Virus record (IMG/VR): IMGVR_UViG_3300042301_001121
Span: 1 to 64,000 of that record
Reading direction: 5' to 3' (one strand)
DNA: 64,000 nt
Source: a virus
The position numbers and the translations under genes are program-made. This document shows positions 49,442 through 57,852 of this stretch, piece after piece. Below the pieces are notes generated by a model. The model made no database searches. It saw nothing but the letters and a program-made list of their open reading frames with translations, and was not told the DNA's origin. How positions within the stretch are numbered: position 1 is the stretch's first letter; each line of letters opens with the position of its first letter.

Positions 49442-50215
49442 ATGAGCAATTTTAAAACTTCTTTGTTAGTTGATGGATGTAGTTCGCTACAGTTGTCATG
49501 CGATTGTAAAAAAATTACATTTAAGGACACTTCTAACTATGTTGATAGTGACATGCCAGGGCATTTGTCAACGGACTTCACAAGTAGAGTAATAACTATT
49601 ACAAGAGGTGATGGCTCAACATTCCAGCTAATTACAGCTGATATAAGAACGAATAATCCTACTGCCTATCCTATGGCACAACAAGGTATATCATATAACA
49701 TTATACCTTCTCATTTAGCTTCTAATAACACTTTCACATACAACTTTACAAATGCAGATGTGGATGGTATTTATTCTGTTGAATTATGTACATATCCTAA
49801 CTGGAGGTCAGACGTATATTACGAAGCGTATTTAAAACCAATAGTTCTAAGGAATGGGAAATATTACAAAGCGACTTTATCATCTACTAACCTTGATCCA
49901 GCAGATCCTATTAACGCTGATTACTGGACTCTTTATACTGATGCTGACACTTGTAATTCTACTCGTTACTGTGCTAGTGAGAGAGTTGTTGTTTTGTGTA
50001 TCTCTATTGAAGATTGTTACAGACAAGCTGTCGCAGATGCGTTCTGTGGTATTCAGAAGAATCCTTGTAAGACTATGTGTGATAACATGGATTTTATGAA
50101 GGCTATGAAGATGAGGGTTGTAATGGATGGATTAGAGTTTGCTGCCTGTGGTAAAGATTGGACTAATGCTCAAGACCACATGGATATTTTAAAATCACTT
50201 TGTTGTTGTAACTAA
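49442..50215 (+). CDS. Cys-rich virion protein candidate, 257 aa
   Basis: 257 aa with cysteines at both ends: CSSLQLSCDCKK near the start; DTCNSTRYC, ECYR-like DCYR, CGIQKNPCKTMC and a final SLCCCN. The middle is beta-rich (Ig/jelly-roll-like, NNTFTYNFTNADVDGIYSV). Its stop overlaps the start of the next Cys-rich gene (TAATGGG). Probably a tail or fibre attachment protein; family not recognised. Confidence 0.65.
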   Translation: MSNFKTSLLVDGCSSLQLSCDCKKITFKDTSNYVDSDMPGHLSTDFTSRVITITRGDGSTFQLITADIRTNNPTAYPMAQQGISYNIIPSHLASNNTFTYNFTNADVDGIYSVELCTYPNWRSDVYYEAYLKPIVLRNGKYYKATLSSTNLDPADPINADYWTLYTDADTCNSTRYCASERVVVLCISIEDCYRQAVADAFCGIQKNPCKTMCDNMDFMKAMKMRVVMDGLEFAACGKDWTNAQDHMDILKSLCCCN

Positions 50216-51483
50216 TGGGTTGTAATTGTAAAAATACTAGTAATGGTTGCTTAGATGGTAAATGTAACTGCGGAATATTTATAGATATTCTTGAGGGTGT
50301 TACTCCATTTGCTACTATTTATTCTCCTTACAACTGTGACTGTGATGGTAATTATTCTTTTACGTTTAACGAAGAGTCTAGACCGAATGTATTCCATAAT
50401 GACAATAGAGATGTTACTGTAAGATATAACTCTCAATTTAGCAGATGGGAGATGGTGTTTTACGATAATACTTTGGGAGGATATGTTCCATTTGCTTTAT
50501 ATTACACGAAAGATTCTACTTGTCCAGATGGTGGAGATGGTTATCTTATTGGTTCTTGTGGATGGGATGATAATAGAAACGTAACTTATATAAGGATAGA
50601 CTCTGTTGTTGTTGCTGTTGCTGTATGGAATGGTCAAAGAACTAATGGATATAAAGTATATGAGTATATACCATCAGTATATCCTGGTACATATCCAGAT
50701 ATGATTACTATATCGGTTGATATACCTACTTTGCAATGGAGATTAAATATGTCTGGAACGGATGTTGCTTTTAAAGCCGCAGGCACAATTCCTCAAACAG
50801 CATTTCCAAATCAATCATTTACTCCTATAGCTCCTTTTTCTAGTACTGTATTTTTAGACACATATAATGGTTCGCCTCCATCTCCAGGAAATCAAAGTCC
50901 TTCTGGAACTTTAAATAGAATTAAAATAAGAGCTATAGAATGTGGCTGTTGTGATACGGAGGTTACTATTGATTTAGATGGAGAAGAATATACAGCTACT
51001 GTTCAATATGATGAATATGGAAATGTATTAGTATATGGAGGTGTTAATTATTATACCTTTACAATAGGAGAGAATACTTATTATATATTCTACTTAAATG
51101 GTCAATGGGTATTAAAAGGAGCTTTAAGTATTAGTGGCCCTACCTTTGCTAATTTAACATCAACTAATGAATGTCCTTATGGGTCATATAATTCTGAATT
51201 ATTTGATTTTGTTTTTGTAAATGGTGTTGAATGTTTTGATTGTTGTGATTACGATACTCCTCAGAATAGAAACTTACTAAAGAAAAAGAAAGCTATCTTT
51301 GTAGATGAAATATCTTCCATAAGAAGTAAAGAGATATTTGGATTTAATTGTGGACCAGAGTGGGATGACTTATTCAAGAAACACTTAATCTTTGATGTCT
51401 TGTGGTGTTTACCTTATGGAAAGATATGCGATGAAGAGCAACAATGCTTGATAAATAATTTAAATGATAACTGTAATTGTTAA
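50215..51483 (+). CDS. Cys-rich virion protein candidate, 422 aa
   Basis: Starts MGCNCKNTSNGC, with C-x-C and CNCG clusters in the first 20 residues and NCDCDG soon after. Later come CGCC, CFDCC and a C-terminus CLPYGKICDEEQQC ... CNC. Between them beta-rich, Tyr/Gly-rich repeats (for example YTATVQYDEYGNVLVYGG). More than 20 cysteines in paired clusters suggest disulphide or metal cross-linking in an extracellular part of the virion. Unrecognised. Confidence 0.65.
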   Translation: MGCNCKNTSNGCLDGKCNCGIFIDILEGVTPFATIYSPYNCDCDGNYSFTFNEESRPNVFHNDNRDVTVRYNSQFSRWEMVFYDNTLGGYVPFALYYTKDSTCPDGGDGYLIGSCGWDDNRNVTYIRIDSVVVAVAVWNGQRTNGYKVYEYIPSVYPGTYPDMITISVDIPTLQWRLNMSGTDVAFKAAGTIPQTAFPNQSFTPIAPFSSTVFLDTYNGSPPSPGNQSPSGTLNRIKIRAIECGCCDTEVTIDLDGEEYTATVQYDEYGNVLVYGGVNYYTFTIGENTYYIFYLNGQWVLKGALSISGPTFANLTSTNECPYGSYNSELFDFVFVNGVECFDCCDYDTPQNRNLLKKKKAIFVDEISSIRSKEIFGFNCGPEWDDLFKKHLIFDVLWCLPYGKICDEEQQCLINNLNDNCNC

Positions 51484-51486
51484 GAT

Positions 51487-52092
51487 ATGAGCTGTAATAC
51501 TTGTGGAAATTTAGGATCAAATTGTTCATGTTCAGATAACTGCCCTAATAAGGTGTCTGATATAACTTTATTTGACTGCAACAACTTTAATGTAATAAAT
51601 GTACCATGTGATGCTTCTTTGTGTGATGTTCTAGAATTATTAGAAACCTATACTACTAATATGGTAGCTGAGTTATCTACTATGACTAGCGTTACTATAG
51701 GAGCTGGTAATTGTATAGGATTAGCTGCTGGAACTTATGGTATTCAGCAAGTAATAGATGCTATATTAGTTAAGTTGTGTGAAGCTCCTTGTGATTTGGA
51801 GGTTAGTATTTCTAATGATGACCCTTTTGAATTAACAGCTAATTTAACAGGAGGAACAGCTCCTTATACATATACATGGACTGTAGCTGACAACTGGAAT
51901 ATGTGGACTTTAACAAATACTACTTCTCAAACTGTTAATATTAATCCTAACGAAGAAGATCCTCCTATATTAGATGGGTGTGGTCAAAATAACTCTTCAA
52001 GAATAGGATTAATAAAAGTTGAGGTTACAGATGATAATGGATGTAAGGCTAAGGATAGCTTCTTATATATAAATATAAATTGTGGTGGTTAA
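51487..52092 (+). CDS. Cys-rich protein with Ig/PKD-like domain, 201 aa
   Basis: N-terminal Cys cluster (CNTCGNLGSNCSCSDNC, residues 3-19) and further CDASLC, CEAPC. The C-terminal ~100 residues follow the Bacteroidetes Ig/PKD-like pattern: LTANLTGGTAPYTYTWTV, then IKVEVTDDNGCKAKDSF. Such domains in phage structural proteins bind surface sugars or serve as spacers. Third in the row of Cys-rich proteins. Confidence 0.7.
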   Translation: MSCNTCGNLGSNCSCSDNCPNKVSDITLFDCNNFNVINVPCDASLCDVLELLETYTTNMVAELSTMTSVTIGAGNCIGLAAGTYGIQQVIDAILVKLCEAPCDLEVSISNDDPFELTANLTGGTAPYTYTWTVADNWNMWTLTNTTSQTVNINPNEEDPPILDGCGQNNSSRIGLIKVEVTDDNGCKAKDSFLYININCGG

Positions 52093-52103
52093 AATAAATT
52101 AAA

Positions 52104-52733
52104 ATGAGTATAAGAGTAAATAATGCGGATAATCAGTTAAACATTGGCATTAATGGTGTATTAGATGTTTATAATTTTGATGTTATTAAGTCTGTAAGCA
52201 GAGCGCTAGACACTAATGGTAATTATTATATTGCTATAAACTTTATAGCTAATGATAAGAATAATTCTTTGAGAATACCATTAAAAGATGTAATACTTCC
52301 TGTAACATGGACTAATGATTTGACTGGTGCTGATAATGCTATAGCTGATATTAGGCTATGGATGGATGAAGTTATATCAGTAAATGCAACTATAACATCT
52401 CCATTAGGCCAGCAGATAATGGCTAGTTCAGTATCTACTGTATTAGCTGCTGAACAAGCAAATGTTATGATAAATCCAGCATTTGAAAGATATACTAATG
52501 CTGATTCAGATACTTCTGGTGTTTCGGTACTATCTATTTCTTTTGCTAGTGTTGGAACAGCTAATGCTCGTGTTTCTGTAGATGGAGGAATGATTTATCA
52601 AGACCTTGCTCCAGGTGAAACATTAAATTTAGATGCTGGTGGAGTTATGAACTTTTATAATGGTAATAATTTCTTTTGGGATACTACTACTAATGCAGGT
52701 TCTTCTTTATTAGTTGCTGTAAATTATTTATAA
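52104..52733 (+). CDS. Putative fibre protein, 209 aa
   Basis: Beta-rich polar protein with few charges (NIGINGVLDVYNFDVIKSVS; FASVGTANARVSVDGGM). Ends NYL and overlaps the next start by one base (TAATG). Likely a tail or baseplate fibre subunit by composition and context. Confidence 0.55.
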   Translation: MSIRVNNADNQLNIGINGVLDVYNFDVIKSVSRALDTNGNYYIAINFIANDKNNSLRIPLKDVILPVTWTNDLTGADNAIADIRLWMDEVISVNATITSPLGQQIMASSVSTVLAAEQANVMINPAFERYTNADSDTSGVSVLSISFASVGTANARVSVDGGMIYQDLAPGETLNLDAGGVMNFYNGNNFFWDTTTNAGSSLLVAVNYL

Positions 52734-53293
52734 TGTCTACTGAGATAGAGATAAATAGTTACTATTCTAATCCATTAGGCTATACTAGGGGATTATTTGC
52801 TCAAACAGCAAACAGTACTCCTATTACTAATACTACAACAGAGACATCTCTTATTAACGGAGGTGTAGGTACTTTAACCGTTCCTGCTAATGCATTTAAA
52901 ATAGGAGATAGTTTTAGGGTTGTTACAGCTGGTGTGTTAAACGCTGCTAACAATCAGACTATACGAATAAGAGTTAAGGCTGGTTCTGTTGTATTACTAG
53001 ATAGTACTGCTATAGGTATTACTAATATTGTTAATGATGTATTCTCTTTAAACATAGATTTTACCATTAGACAACTAGGTGGTCCTGGTGTAGCTTCTAT
53101 AGTCTCATTAGGTACATTTCATTACGCCAAGACATCTAATGCCTCCGTTCAAGGATTTGCTTTTAATGTAGTTAACTCTACTACATTTAACACTACTATA
53201 TCTAATACACTTGATGTAACAGTAGAATGGGGAGCAGCTAACACAGGTAATAGTATCTTTAGTGACATATTTATTTTAAACAAAACATACTGA
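52733..53293 (+). CDS. Putative fibre protein, jelly-roll type, 186 aa
   Basis: Thr/Ser/Asn-rich beta protein (SLINGGVGTLTVPANAFKIG, then FTIRQLGGPGVASIVS) of the type commonly found as phage receptor-binding or upper-baseplate jelly rolls. It overlaps the next gene by one base. Role inferred. Confidence 0.6.
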   Translation: MSTEIEINSYYSNPLGYTRGLFAQTANSTPITNTTTETSLINGGVGTLTVPANAFKIGDSFRVVTAGVLNAANNQTIRIRVKAGSVVLLDSTAIGITNIVNDVFSLNIDFTIRQLGGPGVASIVSLGTFHYAKTSNASVQGFAFNVVNSTTFNTTISNTLDVTVEWGAANTGNSIFSDIFILNKTY

Positions 53294-53877
53294 TGGCAAC
53301 AAGAATAGACATAAAACCAGCATCTGATCCTCCTGTTGGAGCTACGTTAATGAAGACAGGTCAAACTGTATCATACAGAACAGGTGATGATGGAGATCTT
53401 GAGGCTGGGCGTGCAACATCATTCACAGTATTAGCAAGTAATAATCCATTTGGTAACACCAATAGATTTACAGATGAATTAGGCGGTCAAACTTATACTG
53501 ATAATATTGTAATAGATTGGAGTACTTATAATGGTTCAACTGTGTTGGGATATTATCGCATTGCTACAGTTGCAGCAAGTTGGAACGCTGCTATTGATGC
53601 GGCTCTGGCTTTGTCTATTGGAACATTTACAAGTGGATGGAGGATGCCAAATAAATTAGAAATGGAAAGTATTTGCAATTATGGAACTGCTTTTATTTTG
53701 AACTACTCCCCATTTAATTTAAATTTTACACTTTGGATTTCAACTACTTATTTAGCATCAACAACATTGGCTTATACATTGGCTCAATCATGGGTAAATT
53801 TAACATCTAAAACAACATCAGGAGCGAGATGGATAGCATGTAGAACTTTCACCGTAACAGGAACAACACTAACTTAA
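53293..53877 (+). CDS. Receptor-binding-type protein with DUF1566/Fib-succ-like domain
   Basis: 194 aa. The C-terminal two-thirds follow the DUF1566/Fibrobacter-succinogenes-like pattern: an early W-rich strand (VIDWSTYNG), GWRMPNKLEMESIC (about residues 117-130) and a C-terminal WISTTY ... GARWIACRTF. These domains have a C-type-lectin-like fold and serve as adhesin tips, including as targets of diversity-generating retroelements in Bacteroidetes phages. No reverse transcriptase or template repeat is seen here. Confidence 0.7.
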   Translation: MATRIDIKPASDPPVGATLMKTGQTVSYRTGDDGDLEAGRATSFTVLASNNPFGNTNRFTDELGGQTYTDNIVIDWSTYNGSTVLGYYRIATVAASWNAAIDAALALSIGTFTSGWRMPNKLEMESICNYGTAFILNYSPFNLNFTLWISTTYLASTTLAYTLAQSWVNLTSKTTSGARWIACRTFTVTGTTLT

Positions 53878-53891
53878 AATAAAAATAAAAA

Positions 53892-54131
53892 ATGGCGACT
53901 TATAAATTCCCTCAATTCAACGTAGAGATTATCAATCCAACAGTAACTGTGACAACAGTCATTGATAATATCATTGATAAAACATGTACAGCAAACGTAT
54001 TACTGACAACTCCATCTGCAATATTTGGTGTTGACTTTGCAGGATATACCTATGCATCTGACTGGAATGATCAAGATATCATTGACTGGGTTAACAACGT
54101 AGAGCTACCAAAGTATGAAGTTCAGTTATGA
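53892..54131 (+). CDS. Small hypothetical protein, 79 aa
   Basis: Acidic/aromatic small protein (VVTTVIDN-like N-terminus, YASDWNDQDIIDWVNNVELP near the end). It overlaps the spanin candidate by 4 nt (ATGA), linking the fibre set to the lysis cassette. Function unknown. Confidence 0.6.
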   Translation: MATYKFPQFNVEIINPTVTVTTVIDNIIDKTCTANVLLTTPSAIFGVDFAGYTYASDWNDQDIIDWVNNVELPKYEVQL

Positions 54132-54580
54132 GATACATTTTCATAATATCATTATTCCTAGTAGCTTGTTCTCCGCAAGTTAGATTTGACAGATTAATAA
54201 AGAGACATCCTTGGTTGCTTACTAAGGACACTCTTTATGTTAAAGATACAATAAGAGATACAATACGAATAACTGTACCAGAAGTTCATGTTGATACAGT
54301 AGTAGAATACGAAACTTTATACGATACAATATTTTTAGAGAAAGACCAATTAAAAGTTAAGGTCTGGATGGATCGTGAAAAAAAAGTTTATATTCAAGGA
54401 AAGTGTGATACAGTATATATTGTAAAGCCTTATGAAAAAATAGTAGAAAGAAAGATTCCTATTCGTTACTATGAAAAAACTCCTTGGTATAAAGTACTCT
54501 TAAATAATCTTATAGGAATTTTGCTATCTTTGCTCGTAGTATATATTACGTATAGAATTATAAGATTTTACTTATTATGA
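54128..54580 (+). CDS. Candidate unimolecular spanin (u-spanin)
   Basis: 150 aa. The N-terminal lipoprotein signal has lipobox LVAC (lipid-acceptor Cys14). A beta-prone, Val/Ile/Asp/Glu-rich periplasmic domain follows, and the C-terminus has a membrane helix (about residues 122-143, LLNNLIGILLSLLVVYITY) plus a short basic end. An outer-membrane lipoprotein anchored in the inner membrane by a C-terminal helix is the design of one-piece spanins such as T1 gp11, which fuse the membranes in the last lysis step. Overlaps the holin by 4 nt. Confidence 0.8.
   Translation: MRYIFIISLFLVACSPQVRFDRLIKRHPWLLTKDTLYVKDTIRDTIRITVPEVHVDTVVEYETLYDTIFLEKDQLKVKVWMDREKKVYIQGKCDTVYIVKPYEKIVERKIPIRYYEKTPWYKVLLNNLIGILLSLLVVYITYRIIRFYLL
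54525..54532 (+). promoter_or_regulatory. TATCTTTG octamer inside the spanin gene
   Basis: TATCTTTG 44 nt before the holin ATG (54577), within coding sequence. It might give extra holin/endolysin message, but chance is possible in AT-rich DNA. Confidence 0.3.
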
Positions 54581-55005
54581 AAGCAAAGTTACTTTTAATG
54601 ATTACATCAATGCTGGCTGTTATATCACCAGTTTTTCCAATGATTTACATAGCAATACTAGCAATCCTTATAGATACAGCATTTGGTATTTGGAGAAGCG
54701 TTAAGAAAGGGGGATGGAAGTCAATTAGAAGTAGAAGATTATCTCATGTTATAAGTAAGTCATTACTTTACTCTGGAGCGATTCTTTTTACATTCTTAAT
54801 AGAGAAATATATCGCAGCTGATTTAATCGCTCAGTTCGTAGCTATTGACCTTGTAATGACAAAAGTAATAGCATTCTTCTGCGTAGTAGTAGAAGTTAAA
54901 TCAATAAATGAATCTTATGAATCCGTTACAGGAAAGAATATGCTTAAAGCATTAAGAGGATTCATCACAAGAGCTAAAGAAGAAGCAGATAAATTAAAGC
55001 AATGA
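54577..55005 (+). CDS. Holin (phage_holin_4-like)
   Basis: 142 aa with a hydrophobic N-terminal hairpin (about residues 3-37: LLLMITSMLAVISPVFPMIY ... IDTAFGIWRSVKKGGW), further membrane segments (about 62-105) and a charged helical C-terminus (ITRAKEEADKLKQ). The pattern 'ILIDTAFGIWRS.K..G' is typical of the holin_4/toxin-secretion holin family. Makes the hole that releases the endolysin; coupled with 4-nt overlaps to spanin and endolysin. Confidence 0.85.
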   Translation: MKAKLLLMITSMLAVISPVFPMIYIAILAILIDTAFGIWRSVKKGGWKSIRSRRLSHVISKSLLYSGAILFTFLIEKYIAADLIAQFVAIDLVMTKVIAFFCVVVEVKSINESYESVTGKNMLKALRGFITRAKEEADKLKQ

Positions 55006-55877
55006 CAACACTTAAATTAGGTAGTAAAGGAGAGTCTGTAAAAACATTACAAGCGTTCCTAAAGATTACAGCTGATGGGATATTTGGTCCTGGAACTGAG
55101 AAGGCTGTTAAAGATTGGCAAAAGTCTCATGGATTAATTCCAGATGGTATTGTAGGTCGTAATACTTGGGCTGCTATGGGTATATTAAATACTGATAACG
55201 CTGAGAACAACGAGATGACTAATGCTTTGGATATTAAGAAGCATTATATGCCTGCTAATACTTATTTCCCTGGGCCTGTAAAGAAACAATGGGTATTCTT
55301 ACATCACACAGCAGGATGGGAGAATCCTTATCAAGTAATTGATATGTGGGCTAGAGATAACAGAGGTAACGTAGCTACTGAATTTGTACTAGGTGGACAG
55401 TCTGTTAAGGATGGTAACATTAAGTTTGATGGGGAGTTGGTTCAAGCTTTTCCAGAAGGAGGATATGGGTGGCATACAGGTACAGGTAATTCTGTTATGC
55501 ATAGAAACTCTGTGGCTATTGAGGTATGTAACATGGGTCAGATAGTTAATGGAAAGACTTACGTTAATACTCCAGCTAAGTCAGATCAAGTAATCAAGTT
55601 AGCTAAACCATTTAGAGGATTCCAATTCTGGCATGATTACTCTGATGCTCAGATTGAGACATTGAAAGGATGGATATTATTTGTTGCAGAGAAATACAAC
55701 ATTGATATTAGAAAGGGATTGATTCAGCATGTAAGAGCTAAAGGTGCTGATGGATTTGATGTGATTGATGCTAAAGCTGAGACAACGCCAGGATTATATT
55801 CTCATACGAATGTATTAAGAGGAAAGGTAGATATGTACCCTCATCCTTATTTAATTGATATGTTATTATCTTTGTAG
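55002..55877 (+). CDS. Endolysin: N-acetylmuramoyl-L-alanine amidase with peptidoglycan-binding domain
   Basis: 291 aa. Residues about 3-60 are a peptidoglycan-binding-1 domain (LKLGSKGESVKTLQAF, DGIFGPGTEKAVKDWQ). Residues about 80-260 are an amidase_2/PGRP domain: HHTAG (101-105, Zn ligand His), GWHTG (156-160), VAIEVCN (171-177) and a late QHV...GFDV segment. Cuts the amide bond between muramic acid and stem peptide. No signal peptide, so it depends on the holin. Third gene of the lysis cassette. Confidence 0.92.
   Translation: MTTLKLGSKGESVKTLQAFLKITADGIFGPGTEKAVKDWQKSHGLIPDGIVGRNTWAAMGILNTDNAENNEMTNALDIKKHYMPANTYFPGPVKKQWVFLHHTAGWENPYQVIDMWARDNRGNVATEFVLGGQSVKDGNIKFDGELVQAFPEGGYGWHTGTGNSVMHRNSVAIEVCNMGQIVNGKTYVNTPAKSDQVIKLAKPFRGFQFWHDYSDAQIETLKGWILFVAEKYNIDIRKGLIQHVRAKGADGFDVIDAKAETTPGLYSHTNVLRGKVDMYPHPYLIDMLLSL
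55867..55874 (+). promoter_or_regulatory. TATCTTTG promoter element
   Basis: TATCTTTG at the very end of the endolysin gene, 4 nt before the ATG at 55879. Confidence 0.45.
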
Positions 55878-55878
55878 T

Positions 55879-56163
55879 ATGAGAAATAAGCTAGCAGGTA
55901 CGAAAAGAGGAAAGAGTAGAACAGCTAGGTTCTATCAGAATAATTCAGAGGCTCGTAAGAAAAGAGATGAGTACAATAAGGAATATCACAGTACTCCTGC
56001 TAGAAAGAAATATAGAGCTGTATTACAAGCTATCAATAGAGAAAAAGGAACTCATGGTAATGGGGATGGTATGGATGAAGCCCATGTATCTAAGAACAAG
56101 ACCGTAAAACAAGCACAGTCTAAAAATAGAGGAGATAAAAAGCGTAAATTCTTTAAAAGATAA
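55879..56163 (+). CDS. Basic conserved phage protein, 94 aa
   Basis: A longer frame opens at 55855, but the ATG at 55879 directly after the endolysin stop and a promoter element is preferred. Very basic protein (ARKKRDEYNKEYHSTPARKK; TVKQAQSKNRGDKKRKFFKR). The pattern 'EYH.TP.RKKYR..L...NR..G.HGNGDG.D..H' recurs in many phages in late or packaging regions; its role is not known to me. Last rightward gene, ending at a convergent junction. Confidence 0.7.
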   Translation: MRNKLAGTKRGKSRTARFYQNNSEARKKRDEYNKEYHSTPARKKYRAVLQAINREKGTHGNGDGMDEAHVSKNKTVKQAQSKNRGDKKRKFFKR

Positions 56164-56181
56164 TCGGATTTTTATCGATTA
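56161..56181. terminator. Weak convergent hairpin
   Basis: TAATCG (56161-56166) / CGATTA (56176-56181) with a T-rich loop, between the last rightward gene and the leftward HTH gene. Only 6 bp; a possible bidirectional terminator. Confidence 0.35.
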
Positions 56182-56409
56182 ATATGTTACTTCTAGAGCA
56201 AGTTTAACAGAAGGAAAAGTCTCTGCTATCTTTTTAAGAAGGAGAAGCCCATGAGGACCTCTCCCTTCTTCAACTTGTATAACGACCTTTGGTTTAACAC
56301 CTATCTTCTCAGCAAATGGATCTACATGCATCCTAAGATGTTGTATTCTTATCATTTGAACAATCTCACCTATATCTTCTGGTGTTGCATCTACTTGGTA
56401 CGTTTCCAT
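56179..56409 (-). CDS. HTH (XRE/Cro-type) regulator, 76 aa
   Basis: Helix-turn-helix of the XRE type: helix 2 FAEKIGVKP followed by recognition helix KVVIQVEEGRG, then a helix LLLLKKIAETFP. It stands at the 3' end of the replication operon, 9 nt after SSB, and meets the rightward genes tail to tail. Could control the switch between early and late transcription, perhaps through the inverted repeats described; inference. Confidence 0.75.
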   Translation of the reverse strand: METYQVDATPEDIGEIVQMIRIQHLRMHVDPFAEKIGVKPKVVIQVEEGRGPHGLLLLKKIAETFPSVKLALEVTY

Positions 56410-56418
56410 ATTTTAAAT

Positions 56419-56847
56419 TTAGAATGGTAAATCATTTGAATCATCTTCCATAGAAGCGATTACTTGTTTAGCTGTTTTAGGTTCAGCCTTAGCTTTAGGG
56501 GCAAACGATTCAGACTGATCTTCCTTATTGTTTCTATTTATCACTCGAATAGTATTGAAGGAAATTTCTTTAGATTCTTTCTTCTCACCATCTTTCTCCC
56601 AAGTTCTTGTAACTATAGATCCCTCAAGATAAACCATGTCACCTTTATTGATTCTATCAGCACGTTCTACGACAGCAGGAATACCACAAGAGCATCTATG
56701 CCACTCTGTTTTATTTACCCACTCTTCTCCTTTCTTGTAGCTCTCTGATGTAGCTACTGAGATATTTACGATTTTACCTCCATTGTCAAATGACTTAATG
56801 TCAACTGACCCAACATTTCCTAATAGGATTACTTTGTTTACACTCAT
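56419..56847 (-). CDS. ssb: Single-stranded DNA-binding protein
   Basis: 142 aa from the preferred start at 56847 (MSVNKVILLGNVG). The frame is open 19 codons further, but that start would deeply overlap the previous gene. OB fold with VILLGNVG, VNISVATSESYKKGEEWVNK, TEWHRC and GDMVYLEGSI. A flexible linker leads to the acidic C-terminal tip DDSNDLPF, which in SSBs binds partner proteins. ATGA overlap with the DUF1064 gene upstream. Protects ssDNA in replication and in annealing by the Rad52-type protein. Confidence 0.93.
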   Translation of the reverse strand: MSVNKVILLGNVGSVDIKSFDNGGKIVNISVATSESYKKGEEWVNKTEWHRCSCGIPAVVERADRINKGDMVYLEGSIVTRTWEKDGEKKESKEISFNTIRVINRNNKEDQSESFAPKAKAEPKTAKQVIASMEDDSNDLPF

Positions 56848-57224
56848 TTTTCTTCTTTTAAATTGTTTAATAATTGTAGTATAGCTCTTTGTGAGTGAAG
56901 CCATATTACATCTGTCTTTGGGTTATCTTTAAGCTGATAACGTAGCATCTTATATTTAATCTTAGATACATCTGTAGCAAATCCTTTTATATCAATGTAG
57001 TAGTCTATATCGTTATGCTTGACTACAAAATCCACAGTTAACGTGATAGGTCTTATTGCTTTCTTGTTGTATCTGAAACCATCTATAAGTATTATTTTCT
57101 TTTGAAATTCAAACTCAAAATTTAATTTAGTAAGTAGATCATAGCAAACTAATTCAAGTTTAGAGTCAAACTTAACTCCATTTACTTCTAGTTTTTTATT
57201 TCCGTACTTAGTTCTTTTTATCAT
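56844..57224 (-). CDS. DUF1064-type PD-(D/E)XK nuclease
   Basis: 126 aa. Motifs: GVKFDSKLELVCYDLL (residues 16-31, first Glu), TLTVDFVVKHNDIDYYIDIKG (about 61-81, D...D-x-K) and IKYKML. This matches the phage DUF1064 family of small PD-(D/E)XK proteins, some of which resemble Holliday-junction-type nucleases. It sits between the MazG-like and SSB genes with 4-nt overlaps, pointing to a replication or recombination role. Confidence 0.8.
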   Translation of the reverse strand: MIKRTKYGNKKLEVNGVKFDSKLELVCYDLLTKLNFEFEFQKKIILIDGFRYNKKAIRPITLTVDFVVKHNDIDYYIDIKGFATDVSKIKYKMLRYQLKDNPKTDVIWLHSQRAILQLLNNLKEEK

Positions 57225-57832
57225 ACGACATATTCTTCATCGTACACTTTAACGATTATGCTTCCATTTGCTTTAATAGGAAACTTAACCTCAACCTTCT
57301 TTTTAAGGTTTCTTTCAATCTTATCATTAAGCCAGAATAAGAATCTATCGAATATGTTTAGCTTATTTTTTATCTTAGCTACTATACGATCTTCATTCTC
57401 TTGTTTAGCTATTGATGCTAACTCCTGTAGTATATCATTCTCTTTGTATAGTGAGAAGTCTCTTTCTATTATAGGGCGCAGATTAGGCGTTGAATAAGTC
57501 TCTGGCTTCATTACTTTACCATCAGCTCTAAACACAGCCTTACCATCTGGCCCTACCTTTGACATATTGGAACGATGAACTTCATCAAATAGCATAACAG
57601 CTCTGTCTGCTAATCCATTCTCATGTAGTGTTCCATAGGTAATATAAAGAATATCAATTAGTGCATCAGACACCTCAATAATGTTTTTAGCATCTCTAAG
57701 TTCTCCTACTTCTTCTTCAAGTAGTAATTGTCTTAAAGCTCTTCTTTTTTTAGATAACATCTTAGGAGATGTAGGGCAAGTAATTCCAAAAGCGTTCTGA
57801 AATTCAAGCACTTGCAATAATTGTTTTTCCAT
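57221..57832 (-). CDS. MazG-like / phosphoribosyl-ATP-pyrophosphohydrolase-fold NTPase
   Basis: 203 aa. An all-alpha NTP pyrophosphatase core with ExxE (E41, E44 in LLLEEEVGELRDA) and DxxxD (D56, D60 in EVSDALIDILY). A 'YGTLHENGLADRAVMLFDEVH' helix follows, then a segment with SNMSKVGPDGKAVFR common to phage members. Hydrolyses (d)NTPs or the alarmone-type nucleotides, shaping the nucleotide pool. The C-terminal ~80 residues are extra and unassigned. Own promoter TACATTTG upstream. Confidence 0.85.
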   Translation of the reverse strand: MEKQLLQVLEFQNAFGITCPTSPKMLSKKRRALRQLLLEEEVGELRDAKNIIEVSDALIDILYITYGTLHENGLADRAVMLFDEVHRSNMSKVGPDGKAVFRADGKVMKPETYSTPNLRPIIERDFSLYKENDILQELASIAKQENEDRIVAKIKNKLNIFDRFLFWLNDKIERNLKKKVEVKFPIKANGSIIVKVYDEEYVV

Positions 57833-57852
57833 GTTCTTTATATTTAGATTGA

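Noticed and set aside
53293-53877. Possible diversity-generating retroelement target (DUF1566-like protein)
   Set aside because: No reverse transcriptase gene, template repeat or duplicated variable segment is visible in the window.
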